Assembly (NCBI GenBank): GCA_009744235.1 | Contig: WPHV01000012.1 | Location: 62,001 to 126,000, forward strand | Reading direction: 5' to 3' | Source of the DNA: Gillisella vitis | Lineage (GTDB): Bacteria; Pseudomonadota; Alphaproteobacteria; Rhizobiales; Rhizobiaceae | DNA: 64,000 nucleotides | Shown: piece after piece, positions 1 to 8,000 of the stretch | Layout of the letters: the number at the start of each line of letters is the position of its first letter | Numbering within the stretch: position 1 is the first letter of the stretch | Program-made: the position numbers and the translations under genes | The notes under the pieces: model-generated | What the model was told of the DNA's origin: nothing | Database searches by the model: none | What the model saw: the letters and a program-made list of their open reading frames with translations, nothing else

Positions 1-506
1 CCGACATTATTGCGCCGTCGGAAATGATGGATGGGCGAATCGGCGCCATCCGCCGCGGGCTCGACGCTGCCGGTCACCAGTCGGTCGGCATCATGTCCTA
101 TGCGACGAAATTCTCCTCCGGCTATTACGGCCCCTATCGCGAGGCGATTTCCACCGCAGGCCTGCTGAAGGGCGACAAGAACAGCTATTACATCAGCCCG
201 GCCAATGGCACCGAAGCGGTGCGCGATGCTGCCATGGATGTCGAGGAAGGGGCGGATATGCTGATGGTCAAGCCCGGCCTGCCCTATCTGGATATCTGCT
301 GGCGTCTCAAGGAAGCCTTCAGCCTGCCGGTCTTCGCCTATCAGGTGTCAGGCGAATATGCACAGATCAAAGCGGCGGGTCTGAATGGCTGGATCGACGA
401 GGAGCGAGTGATGATGGAAACGCTGCTCTGCTTCAAACGGGCCGGATGCGACGGCATTTTGAGTTATTTTGCCGTGGAAGCGGCAAAGCGGCTGGCCAAA
501 AGCTGA
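1..506 (+). CDS. hemB: Delta-aminolevulinic acid dehydratase (porphobilinogen synthase), 3' part
   Basis: This is the C-terminal half of HemB, which condenses two 5-aminolevulinate molecules into porphobilinogen in haem biosynthesis. The gene enters from the left edge in the frame starting at base 3, so the start codon is outside the window. Both family lysines are present: one in SYATKFSSGYYGPYREA and the Schiff-base lysine in MLMVKPGLPYLD. The C-terminal GILSYFA and AAKRL segments are also typical. The reading frame is intact to the TGA at 504-506. A separate RDD protein follows after about 100 bases with its own ribosome binding site. The identification is secure from motif content; only the N-terminus is missing. 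Confidence 0.97.
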   Translation, partial: DIIAPSEMMDGRIGAIRRGLDAAGHQSVGIMSYATKFSSGYYGPYREAISTAGLLKGDKNSYYISPANGTEAVRDAAMDVEEGADMLMVKPGLPYLDICWRLKEAFSLPVFAYQVSGEYAQIKAAGLNGWIDEERVMMETLLCFKRAGCDGILSYFAVEAAKRLAKS

Positions 507-610
507 CGGTTTTCGGTGGGACGCTGCCCCATGCAAGGGTCCCCGATAGAAGACAATTGTATTTTGGACCGGAGCATCCCATATCATCGTGATCGACCAA
601 GGAGACGATC

Positions 611-1069
611 ATGAGCTTCGATCCGAATATGACCACCGTGGCTCCCACCGACTGGCGCGCCTATAGCGGCGTGCTATCGCGCCGGGTCTTTGCCTTCATC
701 ATCGACTATGTCCTGGTCGGGCTCCTTTGGGTTCCCGCCGCCGTCGTGGTGTTTTTCCTTGGCGTCATCACGCTTGGCCTCGGCTGGCTCCTTTATCCCA
801 TTCTGTTTTTCATTGTCGCGGGCCTTTATTTCGGCCTGTCGCTGGCTGGACGCACTCAGGCGACACCTGGCATGCGGGCCATGGGAATTGCCATGATTCG
901 ACTGGATGGCAGCAAGATCGATTTCGTAACCGCCATTGCCCATCTAGCCCTGTTCTGGATTCTCAACTCCGTGCTGACACCACTGATCCTGCTGGCAGGC
1001 CTGTTTACCGATCGCTCGCGATTGGTCCATGACTTGCTACTCGGCACCGCTGCGCTTCGCGCTGGCTGA
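611..1069 (+). CDS. RDD family integral membrane protein
   Basis: A 152-residue membrane protein of the RDD family, with no known substrate. After a short polar N-terminus the Arg-rich segment YSGVLSRRVFAFIIDYVLVG holds the Arg and Asp residues (RR, D) for which this family is named. Three to four hydrophobic segments follow at about residues 28-50, 52-75 and 108-130. The start is well supported by the Shine-Dalgarno sequence aaggagac eight bases upstream of ATG 611. It follows hemB at a distance of about 100 bases and could be cotranscribed, but nothing ties its role to haem. An 8-bp inverted repeat lies downstream at 1121-1150. Confidence 0.85.
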   Translation: MSFDPNMTTVAPTDWRAYSGVLSRRVFAFIIDYVLVGLLWVPAAVVVFFLGVITLGLGWLLYPILFFIVAGLYFGLSLAGRTQATPGMRAMGIAMIRLDGSKIDFVTAIAHLALFWILNSVLTPLILLAGLFTDRSRLVHDLLLGTAALRAG

Positions 1070-1405
1070 GTGGACGCCAGCATCCACTAAAAATCGGTAG
1101 TCTCGACAGGAATGCTTACAATTTCACGTTGAGCAACCGAATCGTGAAATGAAATAGTTGACCTTTTGAAATCTTGAGCCATGCTAGACATGAACTTGAA
1201 GGTCATGGGCAATAACGGGAATCATTAAAAATGATTTTTGATATTGCGCTTTTGGATAGCTCAAGCGCTTGATGCATTTGAGATATTCGACATTCCTGCA
1301 AGGTGAGGATGCGTTAGCACCTTCGATGTCTTGGTGTAATGTGCATTCCCGGCCAACGAAGCAAGCGCGCTTTTCCGGGTGCCTGAGAGGACGCATAGAC
1401 AAAGC
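1070..1405. other. Intergenic region upstream of bpt, with an inverted repeat
   Basis: About 336 bases without a credible gene, more AT-rich than the flanks. It holds one inverted repeat, atttcacg at 1121-1128 and cgtgaaat at 1143-1150, with a 14-base loop. No T-tract follows, so it may be a weak stop for the RDD gene or an operator. The bpt promoter is presumably here, but I cannot point to convincing -35/-10 boxes. Confidence 0.4.
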
Positions 1406-2167
1406 ATGAACACGCAGGCTGCTACGTCTCCGCAGTTTTATCTGACAGCGCCCGCGCCCTGCCCTTACTTGGCGGGGGAAATGGAGCGGAAGGTCTTCAC
1501 GCATCTTGTTGGACCACGCGCGCCGGAAATGAACGATCTTCTGACACAGGGCGGCTTTCGCCGATCGCAGAATATCGCCTACCGTCCAGCCTGCGAAACC
1601 TGCCGCGCCTGCATTTCCGTGCGGATCGTCGCCCGGGAATTCCAGCCGAACCGGACCATGCGGCGTGTGGCGGGCGTCAATGCTGATCTCACCAGCAGCG
1701 TCTTTGCCGCCCAGCCTTCGACCGAACAATTCTCGCTGTTTCGCACCTATCTCGATCATCGCCACCAGCAGGGCGGCATGTCAGACATGTCGGCGCTCGA
1801 TTTTGCAATCATGGTGGAAGACAGCCATGTCAAAACCAAGGTGATCGAATATCGCCTGCCGAAAGTGGACGAGGACAGCGACCGCCCCGGCGAACTGGTG
1901 GCCGTGGCGCTGTCCGATATTCTCAGCGACGGATTGTCGATGGTCTATTCCTTCTTCAATCCGGCTATGGAAAAACGGTCTCTCGGCACATACATGGTTC
2001 TCGACCATATCCGCCGTGCCAACGAAATGGGCCTACCCCATGTCTATCTTGGCTATTGGGTGAACGGCTCGCGTAAAATGGGATATAAAATCCGCTTCCT
2101 GCCGCAGGAACATCTGCTCAGCCAGGGCTGGACCCGCTATGAGCCAGAAAGCAGCGTCGAAGAGTAA
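1406..2167 (+). CDS. bpt: Aspartate/glutamate leucyltransferase (arginyl-transferase family)
   Basis: This 253-residue enzyme transfers leucine from leucyl-tRNA to N-terminal Asp or Glu, marking proteins for the ClpS/ClpAP N-degron pathway. The family N-terminus is clear: FYLTAPAPCPYLAGEMERK contains a conserved Cys, and a second conserved block is YRPACETCRACISVRI with its paired Cys residues. The C-terminal GYWVNGSRKMGYKIRFLPQE segment is equally typical. The frame extends back to a GTG at 1379, but ATG 1406 gives the usual family length and N-terminus and was chosen. The gene stands alone, preceded by about 340 non-coding bases and followed by a hairpin and a convergent EAL gene. Confidence 0.93.
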   Translation: MNTQAATSPQFYLTAPAPCPYLAGEMERKVFTHLVGPRAPEMNDLLTQGGFRRSQNIAYRPACETCRACISVRIVAREFQPNRTMRRVAGVNADLTSSVFAAQPSTEQFSLFRTYLDHRHQQGGMSDMSALDFAIMVEDSHVKTKVIEYRLPKVDEDSDRPGELVAVALSDILSDGLSMVYSFFNPAMEKRSLGTYMVLDHIRRANEMGLPHVYLGYWVNGSRKMGYKIRFLPQEHLLSQGWTRYEPESSVEE

Positions 2168-2201
2168 ACCAAAGATCACTCTTCGTATTCCTGTGCAGCA
2201 G

Positions 2202-2233
2202 CCTGGAGAGGAGGATGCGTCATCCTCTCCAGG
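2202..2233. terminator. Hairpin between convergent bpt and EAL gene
   Basis: The arms cctggagagg...gatg and catcctctccagg pair over 13 bp with a three-base bulge. The hairpin sits between the ends of two convergent genes and may stop transcription from both sides. There is no T-tract on either strand, so intrinsic termination is only suggested. Confidence 0.45.
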
Positions 2234-2250
2234 AAACTTGGTCGAATGGA

Positions 2251-4035
2251 TCAGGCGACCCGAGCCGCCTGATCGGCAGCTTCGCGGCGATGGCGCAGCC
2301 ATTCCGGCAGAACTTCCGCCGCCATGGGACGCGACAGCCAGAAGCCCTGAATCTCATCGCAACCCATCGCTTGCAGGAGATCGGCGGCCTCCAGCGTTTC
2401 GACGCCTTCCGCTACCACTTCATAACCTAGACTGTGCGAGAGATTGATCATCGATCGCACCAACACGCGCTCGCGATTGCCTTTTGCCATATCCGCGACG
2501 AAAGAACGGTCAATCTTCACCACGTCGGCAGGCAATTTTTGCATATAGGCCAGGCTGCTATAGCCAGTGCCGAAGTCGTCGATCGCCAGCCGGACACCAT
2601 GGGCGCTCAGCGCGTGAAGAAGGTCGAGTGACTTTTCGGTCTCCCTCATCATCGCCGTTTCCGTCAGTTCAAATTCGATCTGACCCGGCAGAACATCGTA
2701 TTTCGCCAGCTTTTCCTTCAGCAATTCCAGAAATTCCGGCTCATTCAGATTGAGAGCCGAAATATTGATCGACAATCGCATATCGATGCCTTGGCCTCGC
2801 AGAATGGCCAGATGGGAGAGCGCCTTGTCGATCACCCAGGCGCTCATGGAGCGCACCAGATCGGACGCTTCGATAACTGGCACGAATTCGGCTGGTGAAA
2901 TCGACCCCAGTTCAGGATGGTTCCAGCGCAGCAACGCTTCGGCGCATTCCGCTTGACCGGTCTTCAAAGACAGCCTCGGCTGGAAAACCAGATGCAATTG
3001 ATCACTCGACGCCAGAGCGACAGGAAAATCCTGCAACAGGCGGAAGTTACGGCGATGCAGCAAATCATGATCGTCGGAAAAAAAGGCAATGCCGGTTTCG
3101 CTATCACGCGCATCTTGAACCGCACTTTGCAGCGAGCGTAGCACGTTTTCTGGCTCCATTGCGCTGGGATTGAACCAGGTCACCCCAAGCGAGGGTGTCA
3201 TCGTCAAACGAAGATTTCCCACCTCACCCACATCGGACAACAAGCGTTCCAGCACAGGCAAAAGACTTTCGGATGTGGCGTCCTCAGGTGGGATCAAGGC
3301 AAACTGCATCGCGCCAATATGATAGGAGGCCGTATGATCACCCATCGACCTCTGCAGGAACTGCGCAACGGAGCGGATGACACCATCCAGATGCGATGGG
3401 CCCATGACACGCGACAACCGGTCGAACTGCATGGTGCGCGCAAGATCGAGAACGCCGATCAACCGTTCCTTGCCACCGCCATGCTTGCCAATATCAGCAA
3501 GGTCGCTCAACAATTGGAAGCGATTTGGCAGGCCGCTGGCGGCCTCAATACGGCCCACGGCATGCTGCATTTCTATCTGCGCCATGACCATGGCCGCCAT
3601 ATCGGACAATACAGCCATTTCCCTTTCGCCAACCGCGTGAGGTTCATTATCAAGAACGCAGAGCGCACCCAGGGAATAGCCATCGGTCGTCATAAGCGGC
3701 ACACCGGCGTAGAACCGAACGCCAGCCTGACCGAGGGGACTATCGACATAAAAGGCATCATTGTGAAAATCGTTGACGATCAGCGGCCGACAAGTTTCCG
3801 CGACTTCAGCGCAGGGCGCCTTGAACCGTGGAATCTGGTTATGATCAATTCCCACTTTCGACTTGAACCACTGGCGATCGACATCTGTCAGCGACACTGC
3901 CGCGACCGGCAATCCGAAAAATTCCGATACGATTCGAGTAATCCGGTCAAAGCTTTCGCTCGGCAGGGTATCGAGTATTTTCAGGTTGCGTAGGCTGGTC
4001 AGTCTTGCCAGTTCGCGCTCTTGATCCACAGTCAT
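2251..4035 (-). CDS. GAF / degenerate GGDEF / EAL cyclic-di-GMP phosphodiesterase
   Basis: A 594-residue cytoplasmic signalling protein. Residues about 20-160 form a GAF sensor domain of the type preceding GGDEF domains. Residues about 165-320 have a diguanylate-cyclase fold in which the active-site GGDEF is replaced by GAMQF (241-245), so cyclase activity is not expected. Residues about 335-590 form an EAL domain with E366 of EALLRW, the NIS and ELTET motifs, DDFGTGYSSL, KIDRSF and EGVE, so c-di-GMP hydrolysis is likely. No membrane segment is seen. It is transcribed away from a methyltransferase gene on the same strand, from which it is separated by a strong terminator, and so probably has its own promoter in 4036-4290. 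Confidence 0.9.
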   Translation of the reverse strand: MTVDQERELARLTSLRNLKILDTLPSESFDRITRIVSEFFGLPVAAVSLTDVDRQWFKSKVGIDHNQIPRFKAPCAEVAETCRPLIVNDFHNDAFYVDSPLGQAGVRFYAGVPLMTTDGYSLGALCVLDNEPHAVGEREMAVLSDMAAMVMAQIEMQHAVGRIEAASGLPNRFQLLSDLADIGKHGGGKERLIGVLDLARTMQFDRLSRVMGPSHLDGVIRSVAQFLQRSMGDHTASYHIGAMQFALIPPEDATSESLLPVLERLLSDVGEVGNLRLTMTPSLGVTWFNPSAMEPENVLRSLQSAVQDARDSETGIAFFSDDHDLLHRRNFRLLQDFPVALASSDQLHLVFQPRLSLKTGQAECAEALLRWNHPELGSISPAEFVPVIEASDLVRSMSAWVIDKALSHLAILRGQGIDMRLSINISALNLNEPEFLELLKEKLAKYDVLPGQIEFELTETAMMRETEKSLDLLHALSAHGVRLAIDDFGTGYSSLAYMQKLPADVVKIDRSFVADMAKGNRERVLVRSMINLSHSLGYEVVAEGVETLEAADLLQAMGCDEIQGFWLSRPMAAEVLPEWLRHRREAADQAARVA

Positions 4036-4503
4036 CGCCTTCTTGGTAGGGCTCGAAGCATCTGATTATCATGCCGAAAGCCAGCCACGCAGAAACGCGG
4101 TTCCGAAAGGCGCAGCCAGGCAAAAAACTCTTCCGGCTTGCGTATTGAGCACGGTTTGAAATCAAAAACGCACGCGCACAGCCTTTGTTCCATATGGAGC
4201 AGAAGTGATTAAAACCAAGTGATGATGTTAACTGCAAAAAGACTGAATTTATCTATGGTTATAGCATCATGAATCATTGTTTTCATGCAAAACAAAACCC
4301 AGAATTCCGAAGAATTCTGGGTTTGAATAATGGCGGCCAGTCATTTGGGAGATATGCTGGCTGCAAAACAACTGAAATCGATTTTCTTTAAAGATTCACG
4401 CGCCCGAAATGTAAAACGCAGGCTCGTGTAACGTCTCATGGATTCCGCAAAAAGCCGAGAATATATTATATTCACGAATTTACACAGTAAACTCCAAGCG
4501 AAC
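4036..4503. other. Intergenic region with terminator, upstream of the GAF-EAL gene
   Basis: About 470 bases, AT-rich, between two minus-strand genes. It contains a strong intrinsic terminator at 4295-4324 for the methyltransferase gene. The part below about 4290 probably carries the promoter of the GAF-EAL gene. The frames that remain open here lack family resemblance and ribosome binding sites, and I do not call them. Confidence 0.5.
4283..4324 (-). terminator. Intrinsic terminator with a cUUCGg tetraloop
   Basis: Perfect 13-bp inverted repeat: aaacccagaattc at 4295-4307 and gaattctgggttt at 4312-4324. Read on the minus strand the four-base loop is TTCG closed by a C-G pair, the extra-stable tetraloop, and the stem is followed by ttttgtttt. 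It lies about 180 bases past the methyltransferase stop codon, leaving a long 3' untranslated region. Confidence 0.85.
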
Positions 4504-5550
4504 CTAGCCGATTTTTCGAATAAAGCCGTAGACAATATTGCGATTAGCACCGAAACGAACCTGCGCATCGATATCGCCTTCCGGTGTGCTTGCATGAATA
4601 ACGCGCCACATGTCCTGCTCGCTGCGCAGCAAAAGGGCCCAGTTCATGAAGGTTTCCATATAGCCGTCGACGACAATATCTTCCGCAAAATTGGCGAACA
4701 TAAAGACACCATTCGGCTTAAGCATGGACAGGCACTTCTTCGTCAGCTTTACAGCTACCTTGTCGTTAAGATAGTCATAAAGGCCCGACGCATAGACGAA
4801 ATCGAAAGTTCCAAGGTCATGCTGATTGGTCAAGAGGCTACGGACTGATCCATCAATAGGCTCAATGCAGGTGTTTGCGAAATCCCGACGGATGGAACCG
4901 ACACTCACAGGGTCCTGATCCAGTGCGATCCAGCGCTTGATTCTGCCCTCTTTCAGAGCGACTGAACGATTGGCCTCGCGTAGGTGGCCTGCGGCAATGG
5001 TCAGGATTTCTGCATCCGGCCCGCGTGACGTGGCAATTTCATCGACATGCTGGGTCAGGAGATCGCGGCGCTCCCGTACGGCGACAGATGACGACGCATC
5101 CTTGGTGTAATCATACAGCGCCAGCCCGAGAGGCGAAGCAGCGGCAATTTCATTCGCAACGCTTTCATGGCCGTAAATAAAATCAAGTAATTGTGCATCC
5201 CCTGAATAGCCGCGCGGCTTGACGCAAGACCAGCGCGTAAAAGGATCCTCGAGAAAATACTTAGATACTTTATGATTTTGCGCCATCGGTATCAATGACT
5301 GCCATAAGACAGGAGAAACCTTATTGCGGAGATTATGAAGGGCTCCAGCCATCATTGCAATGATAGCAGCGGGATCTCTACCGTGCTCAAATTGCTGATA
5401 GGCAATGTTGAGTGCCAGGGCCAACTCGGATTCCGCTAAAACCCGCTCACGATCATCGATTTTCTTGCCTTTTGGCGAAAAAACCTCTGCTGCAATTGCA
5501 TCTGGAGTTACCAAGCTTTCGCCGTCCAAGACAGTTTCTATATACTGCAT
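4504..5550 (-). CDS. Class I SAM-dependent methyltransferase, possibly PhcB-like
   Basis: A 348-residue protein. The C-terminal half is a Rossmann methyltransferase: motif I is the unusual EILTIAAGHLREA (about 181-193), the acidic residue ending strand 2 is D211 in WIALDQDP, and FDFVYASGLYDYL (249-261) matches the motif IV region. The N-terminal half carries KPRGYSGDAQLLDFIYG (111-127). From memory this is a hallmark of a family often annotated as 3-hydroxypalmitic-acid methyl-ester synthesis protein, after Ralstonia PhcB. The substrate is not visible in the sequence. The gene is monocistronic, divergent from a GGDEF-EAL gene and ends at a cUUCGg terminator. A methyltransferase is near certain; the PhcB comparison is tentative. 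Confidence 0.72.
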   Translation of the reverse strand: MQYIETVLDGESLVTPDAIAAEVFSPKGKKIDDRERVLAESELALALNIAYQQFEHGRDPAAIIAMMAGALHNLRNKVSPVLWQSLIPMAQNHKVSKYFLEDPFTRWSCVKPRGYSGDAQLLDFIYGHESVANEIAAASPLGLALYDYTKDASSSVAVRERRDLLTQHVDEIATSRGPDAEILTIAAGHLREANRSVALKEGRIKRWIALDQDPVSVGSIRRDFANTCIEPIDGSVRSLLTNQHDLGTFDFVYASGLYDYLNDKVAVKLTKKCLSMLKPNGVFMFANFAEDIVVDGYMETFMNWALLLRSEQDMWRVIHASTPEGDIDAQVRFGANRNIVYGFIRKIG

Positions 5551-5867
5551 ATCCGATCTACCTCTAATGTTTTATCGACAAAATTAAATGTTTGATAACT
5601 ATAAAGTCTGATTCTAACTATTGCGACTGGCGATTTAGGCAATTTTCTATTAAGGTTAATAGATGAGAGTGCGTCATATTCAGCGTGATACAGAGGTTTG
5701 ACGCTTGTCTAAATTTCAATTAAATTTAAGGGTAATTGTGCGCTGTATTACATTAGGGATTCGGGTTTAAAATAAAAGGTGTATCGAGCTGAGTGTGTGA
5801 ATAGCGCGCATGAAGGAATAACTTGCATTCCTGTTCACGACGGTAAAACTCAGTGGAACAATCCAGC
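5551..5867. promoter_or_regulatory. Divergent promoter region, methyltransferase / GGDEF-EAL
   Basis: About 300 AT-rich bases separate the starts of two divergent genes, so promoters for both must lie here. I see several short T/A-rich stretches, but no palindrome or promoter pair good enough to name. Shared control of the methyltransferase and the c-di-GMP enzyme is possible from the layout alone. Confidence 0.5.
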
Positions 5868-7892
5868 ATGAAGCACCCCGGGTCGGACCCAATGAAAGCC
5901 GGGCGGCGTGGCACCCCTGACAGAAAGCGAACTGCAGAAGTCGTGAAGCTGTATCGAGACCAGACCGAATCCGAGCGCATTGCCGCAGCACGCCATGGCC
6001 TTTGGATCGCTGTGATCGTCTATCTGATGTTTTCAGGGATGGATTACATCCTCATTCCTGATGTTGCATCAACCTTGCTGATCAGCCGTTTTGCGGTTGG
6101 CGCCTTGTCTCTCGTCATTTTGGAAGCCCAGATCTTCATTGGCCCGAGAGCCAATATGATAGACTTGACCTGCGCCCTGGCGCTCATCATCGGCTATGGT
6201 GGCTGGCTTTTTCCGGCATCAATGACCGATTCGGTTGAGAATTTTCGCTATTACATGGTGTTTGGCGCGATTTTCATGATGGGTGCCAACCTGTTTTTCG
6301 GCCTGTATTTCCTGTTGTCGATTGTCACCTCTGCTTCATTACTTGCCTTGTTTCTCTGGGTTGTTACGAGTGTTTTCGGTCGAGAGACGTCTTACATCAT
6401 TGCTTTCGCTACGTTTTATGTCTTGTGCTTCGTCTTCACCAGTTATGTAAACTGGCGACTGAACAAGGAGCGCTACCATGTTTTCCTGAACGCGCTGGAG
6501 GCACGCAAGCAGCATCGGGAAGCCATCGAACGCGGCAAAGCGCTGCTGCGCCTTTCCAATACAGACTATCTGACCGGCGTTGAAAACCGACGTGCCATCG
6601 ATCAGCGATTGAGGGACAATTGGGCTGAATGGCAAAGTTCAGGAACCGGCTTTGCCGCAATTCTGGTCGACGTCGATTTTTTCAAGAAATACAACGACTA
6701 TTACGGGCATCAAGCTGGCGACCATTGTCTGGTCCTGGTCGCCAATGCTCTGAAGACAGCCCTCCTGCCCTTCAATGCCTCCATTGGCCGTTATGGCGGC
6801 GAGGAATTTATCGTTCTGGCTCCAGCCGCCAGCCGTGACGATGTTGGGCTGCTGGCTGAGATGATTCGCAATACCGTGGAAAAAATGTCGCTGGTCCACG
6901 ATCAGCGCAAGGATGGCATCAACGTCGTCACGGTCAGCGTCGGCGCGGCCTTTACACGCCCTCATTTCGGTCCACGGCTGGAAAAGATCATTACCGAGGC
7001 CGACCGGGCGCTCTATTCGGCAAAGGCCAATGGTCGTAATTGCGCGCGGTTGTTCGACCCGAACGACCCGCAAAGCAGCGACGATAGCGAGCACATTGCC
7101 GCCCTTTTGCGGGTGGCAGTGGCCAATAACCTTGTTTCCCTCGTCTATCAGCCGATCCTCAACCTCACAACCGGCAAGATCGACGCTGCGGAAGCCCTGA
7201 TGCGGCTGAAACTGCTCGACGGAACGCCTGTGCCACCCTCGGTGTTCATTCCGATTGCTGAGCGGACAGGTTCGATCCTCGATCTCGGCTTGTGGACGCT
7301 ACGGCAGGCCTGCGACGAAATCCTCGTTCCCGGCCACGCGCCGGTCGTCAGTATCAATGTCTCTCCCATTCAGCTGAAAACCCGCGGCTTTGCCGCCGCC
7401 GTCGCTGAAATCCTGATTGATACCGGCGTCGATGGGCAGCATGTCGCCTTCGAGATTACCGAAGGCATCAATATGGATCGTCAATCCGACATCCTGCGCT
7501 GCATCAAGGACCTTGAAAATATGGGCATCCGCATCTGGCTGGATGATTTCGGTACTGGTTTCGCTGGCCTGTCCTGGCTGCGGCTCTTCAATTTCGACAC
7601 GGTGAAAATCGATCGGTCCTTCCTTCAGGACAGCGATACGCCGAAGGGACGCTCCATGCTGCGCGACATCATCGCGCTGGTCCGCAATCGTGGCCACCGC
7701 ATTCTTGTCGAGGGCATCGAGACCGAGGAACAGCTGGAGTTGATGCGGCAGTTTGACATTGATCATGTGCAGGGATTCTACATCGGCCGCCCGGCCACCC
7801 TGGATGTCTTCAAGTCCAAACCCCTGAACCATTTTAGCCAAACTGAGGCGGAAAGCACAGACGCATCGCTGATTACCCATTTCATCAGCTAG
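5868..7892 (+). CDS. Membrane-bound GGDEF-EAL c-di-GMP turnover protein
   Basis: About 674 residues. The N-terminal part (roughly residues 40-200) has five or six hydrophobic membrane segments and no recognised sensor domain. A diguanylate cyclase domain follows with an intact RYGGEEF signature (about residues 308-314 from ATG 5868), preceded by DVDFFKKYNDYYGHQAGD for metal and substrate binding. The EAL domain has AEALMRL, NVSPIQL, EITEG, LDDFGTGFAGL, KIDRSF and EGIE. Both halves look catalytically competent, so net activity cannot be told from sequence. The start is uncertain: GTG 5853, ATG 5868 and ATG 5892 are in frame and none has a good Shine-Dalgarno. A hairpin at 7964-7987 lies beyond the stop. 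Confidence 0.9.
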   Translation: MKHPGSDPMKAGRRGTPDRKRTAEVVKLYRDQTESERIAAARHGLWIAVIVYLMFSGMDYILIPDVASTLLISRFAVGALSLVILEAQIFIGPRANMIDLTCALALIIGYGGWLFPASMTDSVENFRYYMVFGAIFMMGANLFFGLYFLLSIVTSASLLALFLWVVTSVFGRETSYIIAFATFYVLCFVFTSYVNWRLNKERYHVFLNALEARKQHREAIERGKALLRLSNTDYLTGVENRRAIDQRLRDNWAEWQSSGTGFAAILVDVDFFKKYNDYYGHQAGDHCLVLVANALKTALLPFNASIGRYGGEEFIVLAPAASRDDVGLLAEMIRNTVEKMSLVHDQRKDGINVVTVSVGAAFTRPHFGPRLEKIITEADRALYSAKANGRNCARLFDPNDPQSSDDSEHIAALLRVAVANNLVSLVYQPILNLTTGKIDAAEALMRLKLLDGTPVPPSVFIPIAERTGSILDLGLWTLRQACDEILVPGHAPVVSINVSPIQLKTRGFAAAVAEILIDTGVDGQHVAFEITEGINMDRQSDILRCIKDLENMGIRIWLDDFGTGFAGLSWLRLFNFDTVKIDRSFLQDSDTPKGRSMLRDIIALVRNRGHRILVEGIETEEQLELMRQFDIDHVQGFYIGRPATLDVFKSKPLNHFSQTEAESTDASLITHFIS

Positions 7893-7963
7893 GGCATTCA
7901 ATGTTTCTCGGAAATGCAGAAATACGCTACAGCCTGAGCCATTGGCAAAATGGAACCGGCGGC

Positions 7964-7987
7964 CCTGCGCACTACATGGTGCGCAGG
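7964..7987. terminator. Hairpin between GGDEF-EAL gene and parC
   Basis: Perfect 9-bp stem cctgcgcac / gtgcgcagg with a six-base loop between two convergent genes. It lacks a T-tract, so a role in termination is suggested by position only. Confidence 0.5.
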
Positions 7988-8000
7988 ACGAAACGGGCAA

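Noticed and set aside
4341..4595. Small minus-strand frame in the 4-kb intergenic region
   Set aside because: It starts inside the methyltransferase gene and has no ribosome binding site or family resemblance.
5681..5695. A 15-base string also found at 39761-39775
   Set aside because: Both lie in intergenic DNA, but a chance match of 15 bases is expected about once or twice in 64 kb, so I do not treat it as a motif.
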